Source of the DNA: Comamonadaceae bacterium
GTDB taxonomy: Bacteria > Pseudomonadota > Gammaproteobacteria > Burkholderiales > Burkholderiaceae_C
Direction of reading: 5' to 3'
Length of the DNA: 33,859 nt
Assembly: GCA_007280205.1 (NCBI GenBank)
Contig: QYPX01000065.1
Span: 1 to 33,859 of the forward strand
The stretch's first letter is position 1. The number at the start of each line of letters is the position of its first letter. Made by a program: the position numbers and the translations under genes. The notes under the pieces are model-generated. The model was not told where the DNA came from. It saw only the letters and a list, made by a program, of their open reading frames with translations, and did not search any database. This document shows, in pieces, positions 1 through 7,876 of this stretch.

Positions 1-227
1 TCATAGCCGCGCTTGGCGGCGTGGGCTTGGGACCGTTCGTCGGGCGGGGAGTTGGGGTGGAAGTTGTGGGTGCCGGCCGAGTCCACGGCGACGGAGGCGG
101 ACAGGCCGAGTTCTGCAACTTTGTGTCGAAACACGCCGTGCGCCGTAGGGCTGCGGCAGATGTTGCCCATGCACACAAAGAGCACGGAGATTGGGGGTGC
201 CTTTGCTGATGCTTGCTTGGCAGTCAT
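1..227 (-). CDS. Low-molecular-weight protein tyrosine phosphatase (partial, C-terminus beyond window)
   Basis: The ATG is at 227 and the frame runs open to base 1, giving about 75 N-terminal residues. The active-site loop is visible as VCMGNICRSPTA: nucleophile Cys19, then five residues, then Arg25 (CX5R). This is the signature of the LMW phosphatase / arsenate reductase-like family, cytoplasmic enzymes that dephosphorylate tyrosine or related phospho-residues. The following segment VDSAGTHNFHPNSPPDERS is also family-typical. The start codon overlaps the stop of the upstream FtsZ-like gene in an ATGA arrangement, which implies translational coupling. The catalytic C-terminal Asp is outside the window. 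The substrate is unknown. Confidence 0.9.
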   Translation of the reverse strand, partial: MTAKQASAKAPPISVLFVCMGNICRSPTAHGVFRHKVAELGLSASVAVDSAGTHNFHPNSPPDERSQAHAAKRGY

Positions 228-1303
228 GTTGTTGCTGCCTGCGTGGTCGAAACACTGTCGGCGGTCATGGAATAGTCGATACCGCTTGCCAAAATGGAAA
301 CGCGGAATCGGTTGCCGAGTGAAGCGGTGGTTGTTACGCTGTAGATGCCACGGCATCCGTTGGGCAGTTGGTTGATCACGTGTTCGGTGATGCCACGCAC
401 GCTCTTCAGCATCCAGCGTTGCGGCGCGCATTCAATGCTGATTAGGACGGTGGATGCAGTTTGAAGGCGGTTAGGACCGAGCAGGGGATGAGTGACGGCG
501 TGGCGCGCTGCAGTCATTGCTCCACCTGTTCCTGTGCCATAGCCGAAGCCAAACGCGCACATGCCCTGCTGCGTGAGAGTGAGGTGGCGAAGATCCTCCA
601 TGTCCACTTCGATGATGTTTTTCCCAGTAAGCGCAGCGTCCAGGCTTCGGCACAACTGAATGACGGTGAGTGGCGCCGTCGCGCGTAATCCTGTTCGCGA
701 CGTCTTGCCTCGCGCATCGGCCTCGAGAGCGGTGCTGAAGATGGGCAGCACCGAATCGACGTGCTGTTCCAGTTGTCGAAACCCGGACAGCGCAAGCTGC
801 TGGCGCTCGTCGCCCTCAAAGGCGAACGGCAGGGTGGGCACGGCCAGTGTGAGGGTGTTTTGGCTCTTCAGGACCCTGGCAACTACGGGGGCGATGGTTG
901 TGCCGGCCGCCCCGCCCAATCCAACAACAAGAATTGCAAGGTCCAGGCCTGCCAGCGCATCAACAATTTCAGCCAGTGTTCTCTTGGCGTGAAGCACTGC
1001 AGCTTCCGGATTGCCGGGAACAGATGAGCCATTTGTCACCAAGATTTTGCGATCAGCGGTGGCGCGGTGCAATGAGTCTGCATCCGTGTCGATAGCGATG
1101 GACCGCATCGATGCTGGGACGTGGTTGTCGTCGCGGTCAAAGATCAGTTCGCTCATCCTGCCTACGGCGACAACGCCGATCTTGGGCGGCAGCCTTTCAG
1201 CCGATGGCGCTGATGTTGGAAGTAGTGTGCTTAACGCGAGTCCGTTAATCGTGATCAGCAGCTGGCGGCGATCCATGAGAAGTTTGCCCGTTGTAGCGTC
1301 CAT
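224..1303 (-). CDS. Divergent FtsZ/tubulin-like protein with export-type N-terminus
   Basis: This 359-residue protein aligns by eye to FtsZ along most of its length. KIGVVAVG near residue 41 matches the first FtsZ strand, IAIDTDADSL near 69 matches the NTDAQAL region, and VVGLGGAAGTTIAPVVARV (127-145) matches the tubulin signature GMGGGTGTGAAPVVA. LTLAVPTLPFAFEGDER (151-167) matches TVAVVTKPFxFEG, and IIEVDMEDLR (230-239) matches the T7 loop with both acidic residues (D234, D237). The first glycine-rich GTP loop is missing and the second is degenerate. Residues 10-35 (MDRRQLL followed by a hydrophobic stretch and APSA) resemble a Tat/Sec signal or membrane anchor, which is odd for a cytoskeletal GTPase. 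An alternative ATG at 1276 begins directly at MDRRQLL. It sits 49 bp after the WYL gene and overlaps the phosphatase gene by 4 bp. Fold assignment is fairly sure; function is unknown. Confidence 0.72.
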   Translation of the reverse strand: MDATTGKLLMDRRQLLITINGLALSTLLPTSAPSAERLPPKIGVVAVGRMSELIFDRDDNHVPASMRSIAIDTDADSLHRATADRKILVTNGSSVPGNPEAAVLHAKRTLAEIVDALAGLDLAILVVGLGGAAGTTIAPVVARVLKSQNTLTLAVPTLPFAFEGDERQQLALSGFRQLEQHVDSVLPIFSTALEADARGKTSRTGLRATAPLTVIQLCRSLDAALTGKNIIEVDMEDLRHLTLTQQGMCAFGFGYGTGTGGAMTAARHAVTHPLLGPNRLQTASTVLISIECAPQRWMLKSVRGITEHVINQLPNGCRGIYSVTTTASLGNRFRVSILASGIDYSMTADSVSTTQAATT

Positions 1304-1352
1304 GGGCCAATGTAGTTTGCGGATATGACGATACGTGTCGCATCCAGATCGT

Positions 1353-2327
1353 TCAATTCACTACGTTGTCGGGGACGCTTTGCTTCCGGATATCGGAAAT
1401 TTCATCGCCGAAACTCAGCAACCAGCGTTGCAACTGCCCAGTGTCAACGACCGTTGCACTGATCTGCAACTGGTCGCCGACTTCCTTAACCTTTTGGTCG
1501 GTCGATAGGGGTGTTTCGAGAAGGTAGAAGCCGGAGTCCTTGCTGATGAGGAAGGACAGGAGGATGCGCTTTCCTTCGCCAAAGCCGAACCTACCGTCGT
1601 TGTCGTATTGCTGGAGGTCAAAGTCCTTGGGTCGAACAAACGTGAGCGTTGACACTTTGGCCGACATGAGTCGGTGCAGCGCCAAGCTGCGTTCATTGTC
1701 AAAGTCGCGGAATCGGCAGACGAGGTACAGGCGGGAGCCTTGTTGGGCTAGGCCGAGGGGCATTACGTCCGCCTTGGTCACCTTGGCAGACACGTTCTTG
1801 TACTCAATCTCCAACCATCTGTTGCCGTACAGTGCGGTGCTGACCTCCTCAAAGACGGCGGCCTTGACTTTGGGTGCGAGGAGGGGCTGCGTCTCGCTTA
1901 TCACCCGGACTTTGGACAGCCACTCGCGCTCCAGTTTGGCGCTGGATTGTGGATCAAGATTGGAACGTGCCTGAACGAAGAAGCCTTCCATGGACTTCAT
2001 GAGTCTTGCGGGCAGCAGGTTGCGCAAGTGCTGCTCGGCCAAAGTCAGCATCAGGGACTCCTGCTCGCTGAGCATCGGCAAAGTCATGCCCACTGCGCGG
2101 TCCTTCCACTGGTAGCCGTAGGGCTTGTTGCGGGAGTCGCGCTCGATGTCGAAGTGTTCGCTGAGCATTTCCAGTTGGCGCTGGATGGTTCGTAGGTCAC
2201 GCTCAACACCGGCGGCGGTCAATTGTTCGTGAAGCTCGGATGCCGACACCTTGCGTTTGCGGGGTATCCGCCGCAGCAACTCAAGCGCCAGGAGCACGGT
2301 CTCAAGGGTATCGGGGCGTTTGGGCAT
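1353..2327 (-). CDS. WYL-domain transcriptional regulator
   Basis: A 324-residue protein. The first 75 residues form a winged-helix DNA-binding domain (ETVLLALELLRRIPRKRKVSASELHEQL, ending in the GYQW strand region). A WYL domain follows, recognisable around RLYLVCRFRD with the conserved HRLMSAKVS strand after it, and a C-terminal WCX-type domain contains LLETPLS and the final RWLLSFG. WYL regulators sense ligands, often nucleic acids or nucleotides, and frequently control anti-phage or DNA-damage operons; that is family knowledge. I chose the ATG at 2327, five bases after the stop of the DUF2779 gene. A GTG at 2372 would extend the protein by 15 residues into the upstream gene. It is probably co-transcribed and may be autoregulatory. 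Confidence 0.88.
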   Translation of the reverse strand: MPKRPDTLETVLLALELLRRIPRKRKVSASELHEQLTAAGVERDLRTIQRQLEMLSEHFDIERDSRNKPYGYQWKDRAVGMTLPMLSEQESLMLTLAEQHLRNLLPARLMKSMEGFFVQARSNLDPQSSAKLEREWLSKVRVISETQPLLAPKVKAAVFEEVSTALYGNRWLEIEYKNVSAKVTKADVMPLGLAQQGSRLYLVCRFRDFDNERSLALHRLMSAKVSTLTFVRPKDFDLQQYDNDGRFGFGEGKRILLSFLISKDSGFYLLETPLSTDQKVKEVGDQLQISATVVDTGQLQRWLLSFGDEISDIRKQSVPDNVVN

Positions 2328-2332
2328 GGCTG

Positions 2333-3835
2333 CTACTTCACCAAATCGTTGTTGCAGGAGAAAAACTGCCACAGTCTGACCATCGCAAAGGTGTCAAGAC
2401 CGCAGTATTTCAACAGTTGTGTCTCTATCTCGTTCTTCCTGGGTGGCGTCGTCTTCGGGGAGATGGCTTCCAGAAACGCAGTCATAGCCATCCCACCGTC
2501 CTGCACGCCTTCAAGTGCGTCGTAGCGCAGGTCGGGTGCGACCGCGGGCAATACCTTTTTGATGCTCCAGCTTCCCTGCTGGCTTGGGTGGTAGTAGTGG
2601 TCCCGAGCAACGGGCAGCAAATCGATAACGCGTTCGTTGATCGCAAGCAATGCATCTTTCAGTGACGGGAAGCGTTCGCTCAATTCCCTTATGCGTGCCG
2701 TCTCGAACCCAGCGTTGTAGACAAAGACCGGGCCGCTGTCGCCACATGCCGCCACCAGCGCCTGTGCGAAAGCGGGGGAGGGGTCCGCGCCCGATAGATC
2801 GAGGAAGGCTTGATCTGTCAGTTCACCGCTGGTTGCCAGGTAGTGCAGGCTGAATTGAAACGGGATCTGTTGGTAGGGGCGGGTTCCGGCCCAGATGGGT
2901 ACCGCAAATTGAATCGTCTCAAAGTCCAGAAAATAGGCCGGAAGCTTGTGGGCAATCAAGTCTGCCGCAGCGCCCGCAGCATCAAAATACACCTCGCCCG
3001 ACAGCGTATGCGTTTTAACGCGCTGTTGCTGGTCGTTTAGCAGTGCGTCCGGAACGTTGCGAAGGTCAATTGAGCGGTTGCTTTCGATCAGCGCCTTCAG
3101 CTCCTTGGCCTGAATGCGGGGCAGCCACCGAACCGGGTACTCGGCCTGGGGTTCCTGGCTGCTGCAATAGTCGAAGAAGCCGCACTCGAAAGGATCGCTG
3201 CAATGGGGGCCAGTGCCTTTAGTCGGTTCGGACGCTGAGCAGGAAATGGCTTGAGCGTCCGCAATCCAGCTTTTTACCTCCGCGTCGCGTCCAAACGCTT
3301 CGCTCGTCAAGTCCTCTTCAAGCAGCAGCCCCCTGTAGTCGTCGGCGCCAGGGTACGTCCAGCTGCTGTCAATGTGTGCCAGTGAAATCGAGGCCAGCGC
3401 AACGCCTGCCGTACGGGCCACAAAAGCCTGAATCGCCACATCGTCGCGGTGGTAGTCCTTCACGCTTGTTGAGGACTTCACTTCCACCATCTTCCATTGC
3501 AGTGTGCTGCTTTGCTCCACAGGTTGCATTACGTCTGCGAACGCTAATGCCCCGCCTGCAGAGAAGCCTGCTTCGAAGACAGGTTGCGGGGAGTTAAGGA
3601 GCGCCTTGGTTCGTGAGAAAGCCGCAGCAAACCCTTCGACCTGGGGGTCGATCAACTGCCCCGTGCCGCTCGGGTCGTACAGCTTGCGTGCAATGTCACC
3701 TACCCGATGCCCGACGTCGAAGTTGGCTTGCGTTTGTGCCGAGTCTTGCCGCAGTTCTGGACGCGAGAGCTCCAGCCATAGGCGCTTGGGGCATTGCCGG
3801 TAGGCGAGCAACTTTGATTTTGAAAGGGTACGCAT
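2333..3835 (-). CDS. DUF2779 protein: Cas4/RecB-like nuclease domain fused to DEDD-type exonuclease domain
   Basis: 500 residues, two parts. The N-terminal half looks like a Cas4/RecB (PD-(D/E)XK) nuclease: CPKRLW at 15-20, AFADVM with Asp101, WKMVEVKSS with E118 and K120, then Cys212, Cys218 and Cys224. Together with Cys15 these could hold an Fe-S cluster as in Cas4. The C-terminal half is the DUF2779 domain: FLDFET at 302-307 supplies the first acidic pair of an RNase H-fold DEDD exonuclease, with VYNAGFE near 372, VIDLL near 403, YYHP near 414, and YCGLDT near 477 carrying the last Asp. Both parts look intact. It likely processes nucleic acid; substrate and polarity cannot be read. It lies 36 bp after the membrane-protein gene and 5 bp before the WYL gene. 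Confidence 0.85.
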   Translation of the reverse strand: MRTLSKSKLLAYRQCPKRLWLELSRPELRQDSAQTQANFDVGHRVGDIARKLYDPSGTGQLIDPQVEGFAAAFSRTKALLNSPQPVFEAGFSAGGALAFADVMQPVEQSSTLQWKMVEVKSSTSVKDYHRDDVAIQAFVARTAGVALASISLAHIDSSWTYPGADDYRGLLLEEDLTSEAFGRDAEVKSWIADAQAISCSASEPTKGTGPHCSDPFECGFFDYCSSQEPQAEYPVRWLPRIQAKELKALIESNRSIDLRNVPDALLNDQQQRVKTHTLSGEVYFDAAGAAADLIAHKLPAYFLDFETIQFAVPIWAGTRPYQQIPFQFSLHYLATSGELTDQAFLDLSGADPSPAFAQALVAACGDSGPVFVYNAGFETARIRELSERFPSLKDALLAINERVIDLLPVARDHYYHPSQQGSWSIKKVLPAVAPDLRYDALEGVQDGGMAMTAFLEAISPKTTPPRKNEIETQLLKYCGLDTFAMVRLWQFFSCNNDLVK

Positions 3836-3871
3836 GTGCGGCTTTGATAGGTGATGAAGTATGACTGAACT

Positions 3872-4159
3872 CTAGACCAATGAAACGGCAAGCTTCGCAA
3901 GCGACACCGCTGCGTGAAAAAGTCCCCGCATCACGCTGGCAAATATCGGTATAAAGAATGGCAAAAGAAAATACAGAGCGAACGCGCATAGGACCAGTGC
4001 GACACAACGCGCTGCGACCGCCACGAGGCGCCGGGAGTCCTCCACCGCGTCATTGTTGCCAAGACTCCGCATGAGCAGCCCAATAGGCCAGGCAACCATG
4101 TTGCGAAGGCAGATAAGTACGATAAAGGTAATCAGCGTCCGAAGCAAGGACTGGAACAT
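3872..4159 (-). CDS. Small membrane protein of unknown function
   Basis: 95 residues with two or three predicted membrane segments: roughly residues 5-32 (TLITFIVLICL... AWPIGLL) and 45-75 (RLVAVAARCVALVLCAFALYFLLPFFIPIF), plus a hydrophobic amphipathic tail. A short charged loop (NNDAVEDSRR) separates the first two. The ATG at 4159 lies eight bases after the AAA+ gene stop and has an AGGG ribosome-binding site. An upstream extension to 4213 would overlap the ATPase gene and is unlikely. I do not recognise the family. In this operon it could be a membrane effector or an anchor for the ATPase; that is speculation. Confidence 0.7.
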   Translation of the reverse strand: MFQSLLRTLITFIVLICLRNMVAWPIGLLMRSLGNNDAVEDSRRLVAVAARCVALVLCAFALYFLLPFFIPIFASVMRGLFHAAVSLAKLAVSLV

Positions 4160-4167
4160 GACAAGCC

Positions 4168-6261
4168 CTATACAAAGCCCATGGCACAGGTGGGAGCTTG
4201 CTTTAGGGCGCATTCAGCTTCCAGCGCAGCCGCGAGGTCTTGGGCGGTTGCGACGGGTCTGAACATGTGCTGGCGAGCGACGGCGGCAAAGTCGCCCGGC
4301 GTCAGCTTTGACAAGCGCACAAGTCGCTGGATTGATTCCTGTGCCGGGGCGGGCATGTTTAGGCTCGCGCAGTAGCGGCGGAACATTTCACAAGCCTGTG
4401 TTGGCTGCAGGTAGTCAAACTTCACCTTCAGATCAAAGCGGCGCAGTGCAGCTTGGTCAATTCCGTCGATCAAGTTGGTAGAGGCGATGAATACGCCAGC
4501 GAAGGATTCCATTTGCGTCAGCATTTCATTCACCAGGCTCACTTCCCAGCTGTTCCTGGATCCGCGCCGGTCATGCAGGAAACTGTCCACCTCATCAATC
4601 AGCAGTAGCGCGCCGTCTTGTTCGGCTTGGTTGAAGGCCTGGGCAATGTTCTTCTCGTTTTCGCCGACGTACATGGACATCAGGTCAGAGGCGCGCTTCA
4701 CGACCAGCGGCGCGTCCAGCTGCACCGCAAGCCAGCGGGCGAATGCAGTTTTGCCGGTGCCGGGTGGCCCGTACAGGCACAACCTGCCGGACTTGGAGCG
4801 GCGCAGACCTGCGGGAATTTGTGCTAGGTCGGTGTCGGCGTGGATGAAGGCCGGGTCATAGACTTCTGGGAGCCGCGCCGGGTCGCTCTTTCGTGCCTCC
4901 CGATGGCCCTGGGCGAGCAAGGTGTTGCCAATGAGCATTTCGAGAGACTCAGCCGCTGTGCCCGCCTCAAGCTTGTCCGCGATGGCGCTCACCACGGACG
5001 CGGCCTTGGTGACGACCGCTGGGGCCAGCGTTTCCGCCTCTGCAATGCGCTCCACACTCGCTTCATCAAGTATGCCGGCGCACGCCTTGCGGATGATGCT
5101 CGCCCGCTGCCTCTTGGGGGGGACGGACAGCTCGAAAACCATGTCGAAGCGGCGTACGAACGCCGGATCAACACCACGGATCGCGTTGGAGAGCCAGATC
5201 GTGGGGACCGCGTTTTCTTCCAACATCCGGTTGATCCATGCCTTGCGCGTCTGCGCTGTGCTCTTGCGGCCAAACAGGCCGTCGCCGTCATTGAAAACGT
5301 CCTCGGCCTCGTCAAACAGGATCATGGCGCGCCGACTTGAGAAAAAGCTCTGCCCAGCACGGAAGGCACGTAGGCGGCCAGTGCCCTTGATCGGGTCTCC
5401 ATCGGAGTCCTCACTGGCGACCTCGAACAGTTCACACCCAAGCTCCTTTGAGAGAACCTTGGCGAGCTGGCTCTTGCCAGTGCCGGGGCCGCCATGCAGA
5501 TAGATGTTCACGCCCTTGCGCCCGCTGTCTAGCGAGTGCTTTAGATATGGTTGCAGGACAGCCAGTGACTTTGTGATGTGGCTGAAGTCTGAGACGGACA
5601 GATGTGCTGGCGAACCCAGTCTTACCGTGTCCCGGAGCAGCGTTATTGGGTCGGCATCCGTTGTGAGGATGATGTCGGCGAACGTGCTCGACAACAGGTT
5701 GAATTTGCGACAGAACGGGCCGGTGCCGTCGCGGTCTACCGACATCAAGCCTGATTTGGCTAGCAAACCTTGCGGGCTCAGCGCAGTGTGTACGTCGCAG
5801 CCAGGGACATCGAGCAGCACCGCTAAAACGTGGCTCAGCTTCTGTGAGGACAACTGACCGAGCCAGTCTCCCCCGTCATTCAGGAGTCGCTCGGTTTGGG
5901 CGAAGACTGCGACCTCGAGCACGCGGCAATCAGTGTCCGACAAACCTACAAGTGTGGCAAGGCGTGAAATGTTTTCTGCTAGACATTCAGGCACCCTGGC
6001 GTTTCGGTACTTGCGCTCCGCAGCGGCGTGAATTCGGCGAAGATCGGCCACTACCTTCTTTACATCGAAATCGTCGGAATCGATCCAGTCCGCTAGGCCA
6101 ACAACGCGGGCTAGCAGTTCGTCGCGAAACCCGTGTGACTTGATGAATTCCTGGTGCCCACCCAAGGGCACCAGCAACCTCAGCAGCCATAGTTCGACGA
6201 TGGGTGGGAGCGTGTATTTGCAAATTTCACGCGTTGCACTGACGCGGGTGCGACCTGCCAT
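4168..6261 (-). CDS. Tandem AAA+ ATPase
   Basis: 697 residues with two AAA+ modules after a roughly 250-residue N-terminal helical region with no recognised domain. Module 1: Walker A GGPGTGKS at 257-264, Walker B ILFDEAED at 314-321, sensor WLSNA near 356, Arg370-371. Module 2: Walker A GPPGTGKT at 498-505, Walker B LLLIDEVDS at 552-560, sensor IASTN near 592, arginine pair 607-608. The second module is the classical AAA type (Cdc48/Vps4-like); the first is more divergent. Both have the residues needed for ATP hydrolysis. The ATG at 6261 is chosen because GGAGATCACC directly precedes it; a longer start at 6327 lacks this. Such proteins remodel proteins or nucleoprotein complexes. It is the first gene of the tightly packed run. 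Confidence 0.88.
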   Translation of the reverse strand: MAGRTRVSATREICKYTLPPIVELWLLRLLVPLGGHQEFIKSHGFRDELLARVVGLADWIDSDDFDVKKVVADLRRIHAAAERKYRNARVPECLAENISRLATLVGLSDTDCRVLEVAVFAQTERLLNDGGDWLGQLSSQKLSHVLAVLLDVPGCDVHTALSPQGLLAKSGLMSVDRDGTGPFCRKFNLLSSTFADIILTTDADPITLLRDTVRLGSPAHLSVSDFSHITKSLAVLQPYLKHSLDSGRKGVNIYLHGGPGTGKSQLAKVLSKELGCELFEVASEDSDGDPIKGTGRLRAFRAGQSFFSSRRAMILFDEAEDVFNDGDGLFGRKSTAQTRKAWINRMLEENAVPTIWLSNAIRGVDPAFVRRFDMVFELSVPPKRQRASIIRKACAGILDEASVERIAEAETLAPAVVTKAASVVSAIADKLEAGTAAESLEMLIGNTLLAQGHREARKSDPARLPEVYDPAFIHADTDLAQIPAGLRRSKSGRLCLYGPPGTGKTAFARWLAVQLDAPLVVKRASDLMSMYVGENEKNIAQAFNQAEQDGALLLIDEVDSFLHDRRGSRNSWEVSLVNEMLTQMESFAGVFIASTNLIDGIDQAALRRFDLKVKFDYLQPTQACEMFRRYCASLNMPAPAQESIQRLVRLSKLTPGDFAAVARQHMFRPVATAQDLAAALEAECALKQAPTCAMGFV

Positions 6262-6414
6262 GGTGATCTCCTGTTTGGTGAGATCAATTGTCCGCAGAGG
6301 TGCGACAAAAGGTGTCGCGTTGTCCACTCTAGTTCTCGAATTTTTGCGCGTTTGCCCAGCCGCCCTCGCCGGCTGGATTAGTCCTGTAACCCATCAACAA
6401 TCCTGACTCGAAGA
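6262..6414 (-). promoter_or_regulatory. Intergenic region upstream of the AAA+ operon
   Basis: This is the only sizeable gap (153 bp) before the six tightly spaced minus-strand genes, so it is the likeliest place for an operon promoter. The ribosome-binding site CAGGAG sits just before the ATG at 6261. I see no convincing -35/-10 pair; the position is inferred from spacing only. Confidence 0.3.
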
Positions 6415-7089
6415 CTAGAGCATCCGAGTGCCAATAATCGTCTTGGTGATTTTGCAGATTCTTGCCAAATGGCAGTCTCCGAAAGTCCATTTGGAACCGT
6501 TTACAGCGGGCATCGCAGCTCGAAGGCCGTAGCAATGTCTGCCAGATGTTGATTTCTTGTCTTTCGACCAGTCCAGTCTTTCTCTCTCATCATGAGTCAC
6601 AAGAATAATCTCAGAAGTGCGAACGATTTTCTGGATTTGAAGCGACGTGAAACTCCCGCTGTCGCGCAACGCCGCTAATTCATCGACCACCATTGACACT
6701 GGAACAGCATGTTCCTGGTGAATACCGTGGAGTGCCTCTTGTTTGGGGGAATTACCATTCTTCTTCAATTGCTTGCATGCATCTTCCGTCATGCGGAAAT
6801 AGATCGGCGCCAATACATCACTGTTATACGGGCATCGAAAAGGTCTTGGAGTCAGTTCTTCAACCCAATATTGATAGTTCCGAACGACCTTGTTGAATCC
6901 ATTCCCTATTTTGAACGCATCGAATGCGGGGCTTGGCATGTTCAGGATATGCTCGATTGCTCCGATAACCGCGGATTGATGTAGGGAGCCCTTCCGATAA
7001 CTGCCTAGCGGTGCCGATGTGCAAGGCGTTCCGTTAAAGCATGTGGAGCATGCAGATGGATTGTTGCTGCATGAATCTTCCTTAGTCAT
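6415..7089 (-). CDS. Unknown 224-aa protein with cysteine-rich N-terminus and EHxVP motif
   Basis: Start ATG at 7089 is preceded by a strong AGGAGG. The first 25 residues carry five cysteines (CSNNPSACSTCFNGTPC), which could bind a metal. The middle has HQEHAVPVSMVVDELAALR and the end has YGLRAAMP. From memory, an EH-V-P ... LR-x-x-M-P pattern occurs in uncharacterised predicted nuclease-like proteins, but I cannot confirm homology. The gene is visibly less GC-rich than its neighbours, suggesting separate acquisition. It lies between another unknown gene (82 bp upstream) and the AAA+ gene (153 bp downstream), on the same strand. Function not assigned. Confidence 0.65.
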   Translation of the reverse strand: MTKEDSCSNNPSACSTCFNGTPCTSAPLGSYRKGSLHQSAVIGAIEHILNMPSPAFDAFKIGNGFNKVVRNYQYWVEELTPRPFRCPYNSDVLAPIYFRMTEDACKQLKKNGNSPKQEALHGIHQEHAVPVSMVVDELAALRDSGSFTSLQIQKIVRTSEIILVTHDERERLDWSKDKKSTSGRHCYGLRAAMPAVNGSKWTFGDCHLARICKITKTIIGTRML

Positions 7090-7171
7090 TCAGTTTCCCT
7101 CCTAAGTCAAGCTCAAATTGCTTTGTCCTTCTGAAGATAACGCACTTCGATCTTCAGTGCAATGGCATGAG

Positions 7172-7720
7172 TTACCTGAAATCGAACCCGACCCAAGCCT
7201 CGCTATTGATCCCAGACTGGATCTTGATGTCGTAGAAGTTCTCCATGCCTCGAACGGTTATGGTGACTTCGGGCTTCGCGCTGTTCGCCACAAATTCTTC
7301 GCCGTTCCTGGCCTGCCGAAACAGTTCTAACACGAAAAGAATTGCGACCCGCGCGCGATCAAAGTCCGCTTCAGTCGGGGTTCGGTAGATGAAGACCTTC
7401 CCCTTGCTCCCATTAACCTCGATGTCGTACTGCTGAAGGTAGATGGCGGCGGAGTCAAAGCCGTTTCTCACTCGATCAGCCAGCGTGGCGTCCTGGCCGG
7501 CGGAAGCGGGCTTCTCTAACTCGTGAAGAACATAGTCTCGAAGTTCCGCAACGCTGATGCGGGGCTGATACTCGGCATGCAGAACAGCACTTGGTGCGTG
7601 TTCCAGAAAGGCGTCCCAGTCATCCCCGAGTGACTGTGTCAGCGAAATCACGTCGTACGCAGCGGCGACATCGAAGTCGATGTATTTTCCTGAACGTAAA
7701 TTGGAAATGACTTGCTCCAT
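7172..7720 (-). CDS. Hypothetical protein, 182 aa
   Basis: ATG at 7720 preceded by GGGAG at good distance; this is preferred over the upstream ATG at 7744. The protein is acidic, soluble and has no signal peptide or membrane segment. It starts with MEQVISNLRSGKYIDFDVAAAY and ends with a likely beta-rich segment (PEVTITVRGMENFYDIKI). I do not recognise a domain. It is the first gene of the minus-strand run and diverges from the SprT-like gene, so the promoter for this side should lie in 7721-7876. Confidence 0.6.
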   Translation of the reverse strand: MEQVISNLRSGKYIDFDVAAAYDVISLTQSLGDDWDAFLEHAPSAVLHAEYQPRISVAELRDYVLHELEKPASAGQDATLADRVRNGFDSAAIYLQQYDIEVNGSKGKVFIYRTPTEADFDRARVAILFVLELFRQARNGEEFVANSAKPEVTITVRGMENFYDIKIQSGINSEAWVGFDFR

Positions 7721-7876
7721 CTTGAACTCCCTCTGTCTGGTCATCCATTGTGCGGAGCGTTACGACACAATGTGACGCACGGAGGAAGGGGAGAGCGTGG
7801 ATGTTCGCTACAGAGGCACATATGATTGCGAACGCGACATGCGCTGTCGCAGCAAGATGCAAACTACCCGCACAAT
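7721..7876. promoter_or_regulatory. Divergent intergenic region between hypothetical gene and SprT-like gene
   Basis: 156 bp separate two divergently transcribed genes, so promoters in both directions are expected. The minus-side ribosome-binding site (GGGAG) is clear near 7730. No clear -35/-10 pair was identified on either strand. Confidence 0.3.

Noticed and set aside
1-255. 84-residue minus-strand frame starting at 255
   Set aside because: It overlaps the phosphatase frame, which carries the CX5R active site; the rejected frame is Arg/Gln-rich with no motif.
2333-3835. CRISPR-Cas locus suggested by the Cas4-like domain
   Set aside because: No direct-repeat array or other cas gene is visible, and DUF2779 fusions occur outside CRISPR loci.
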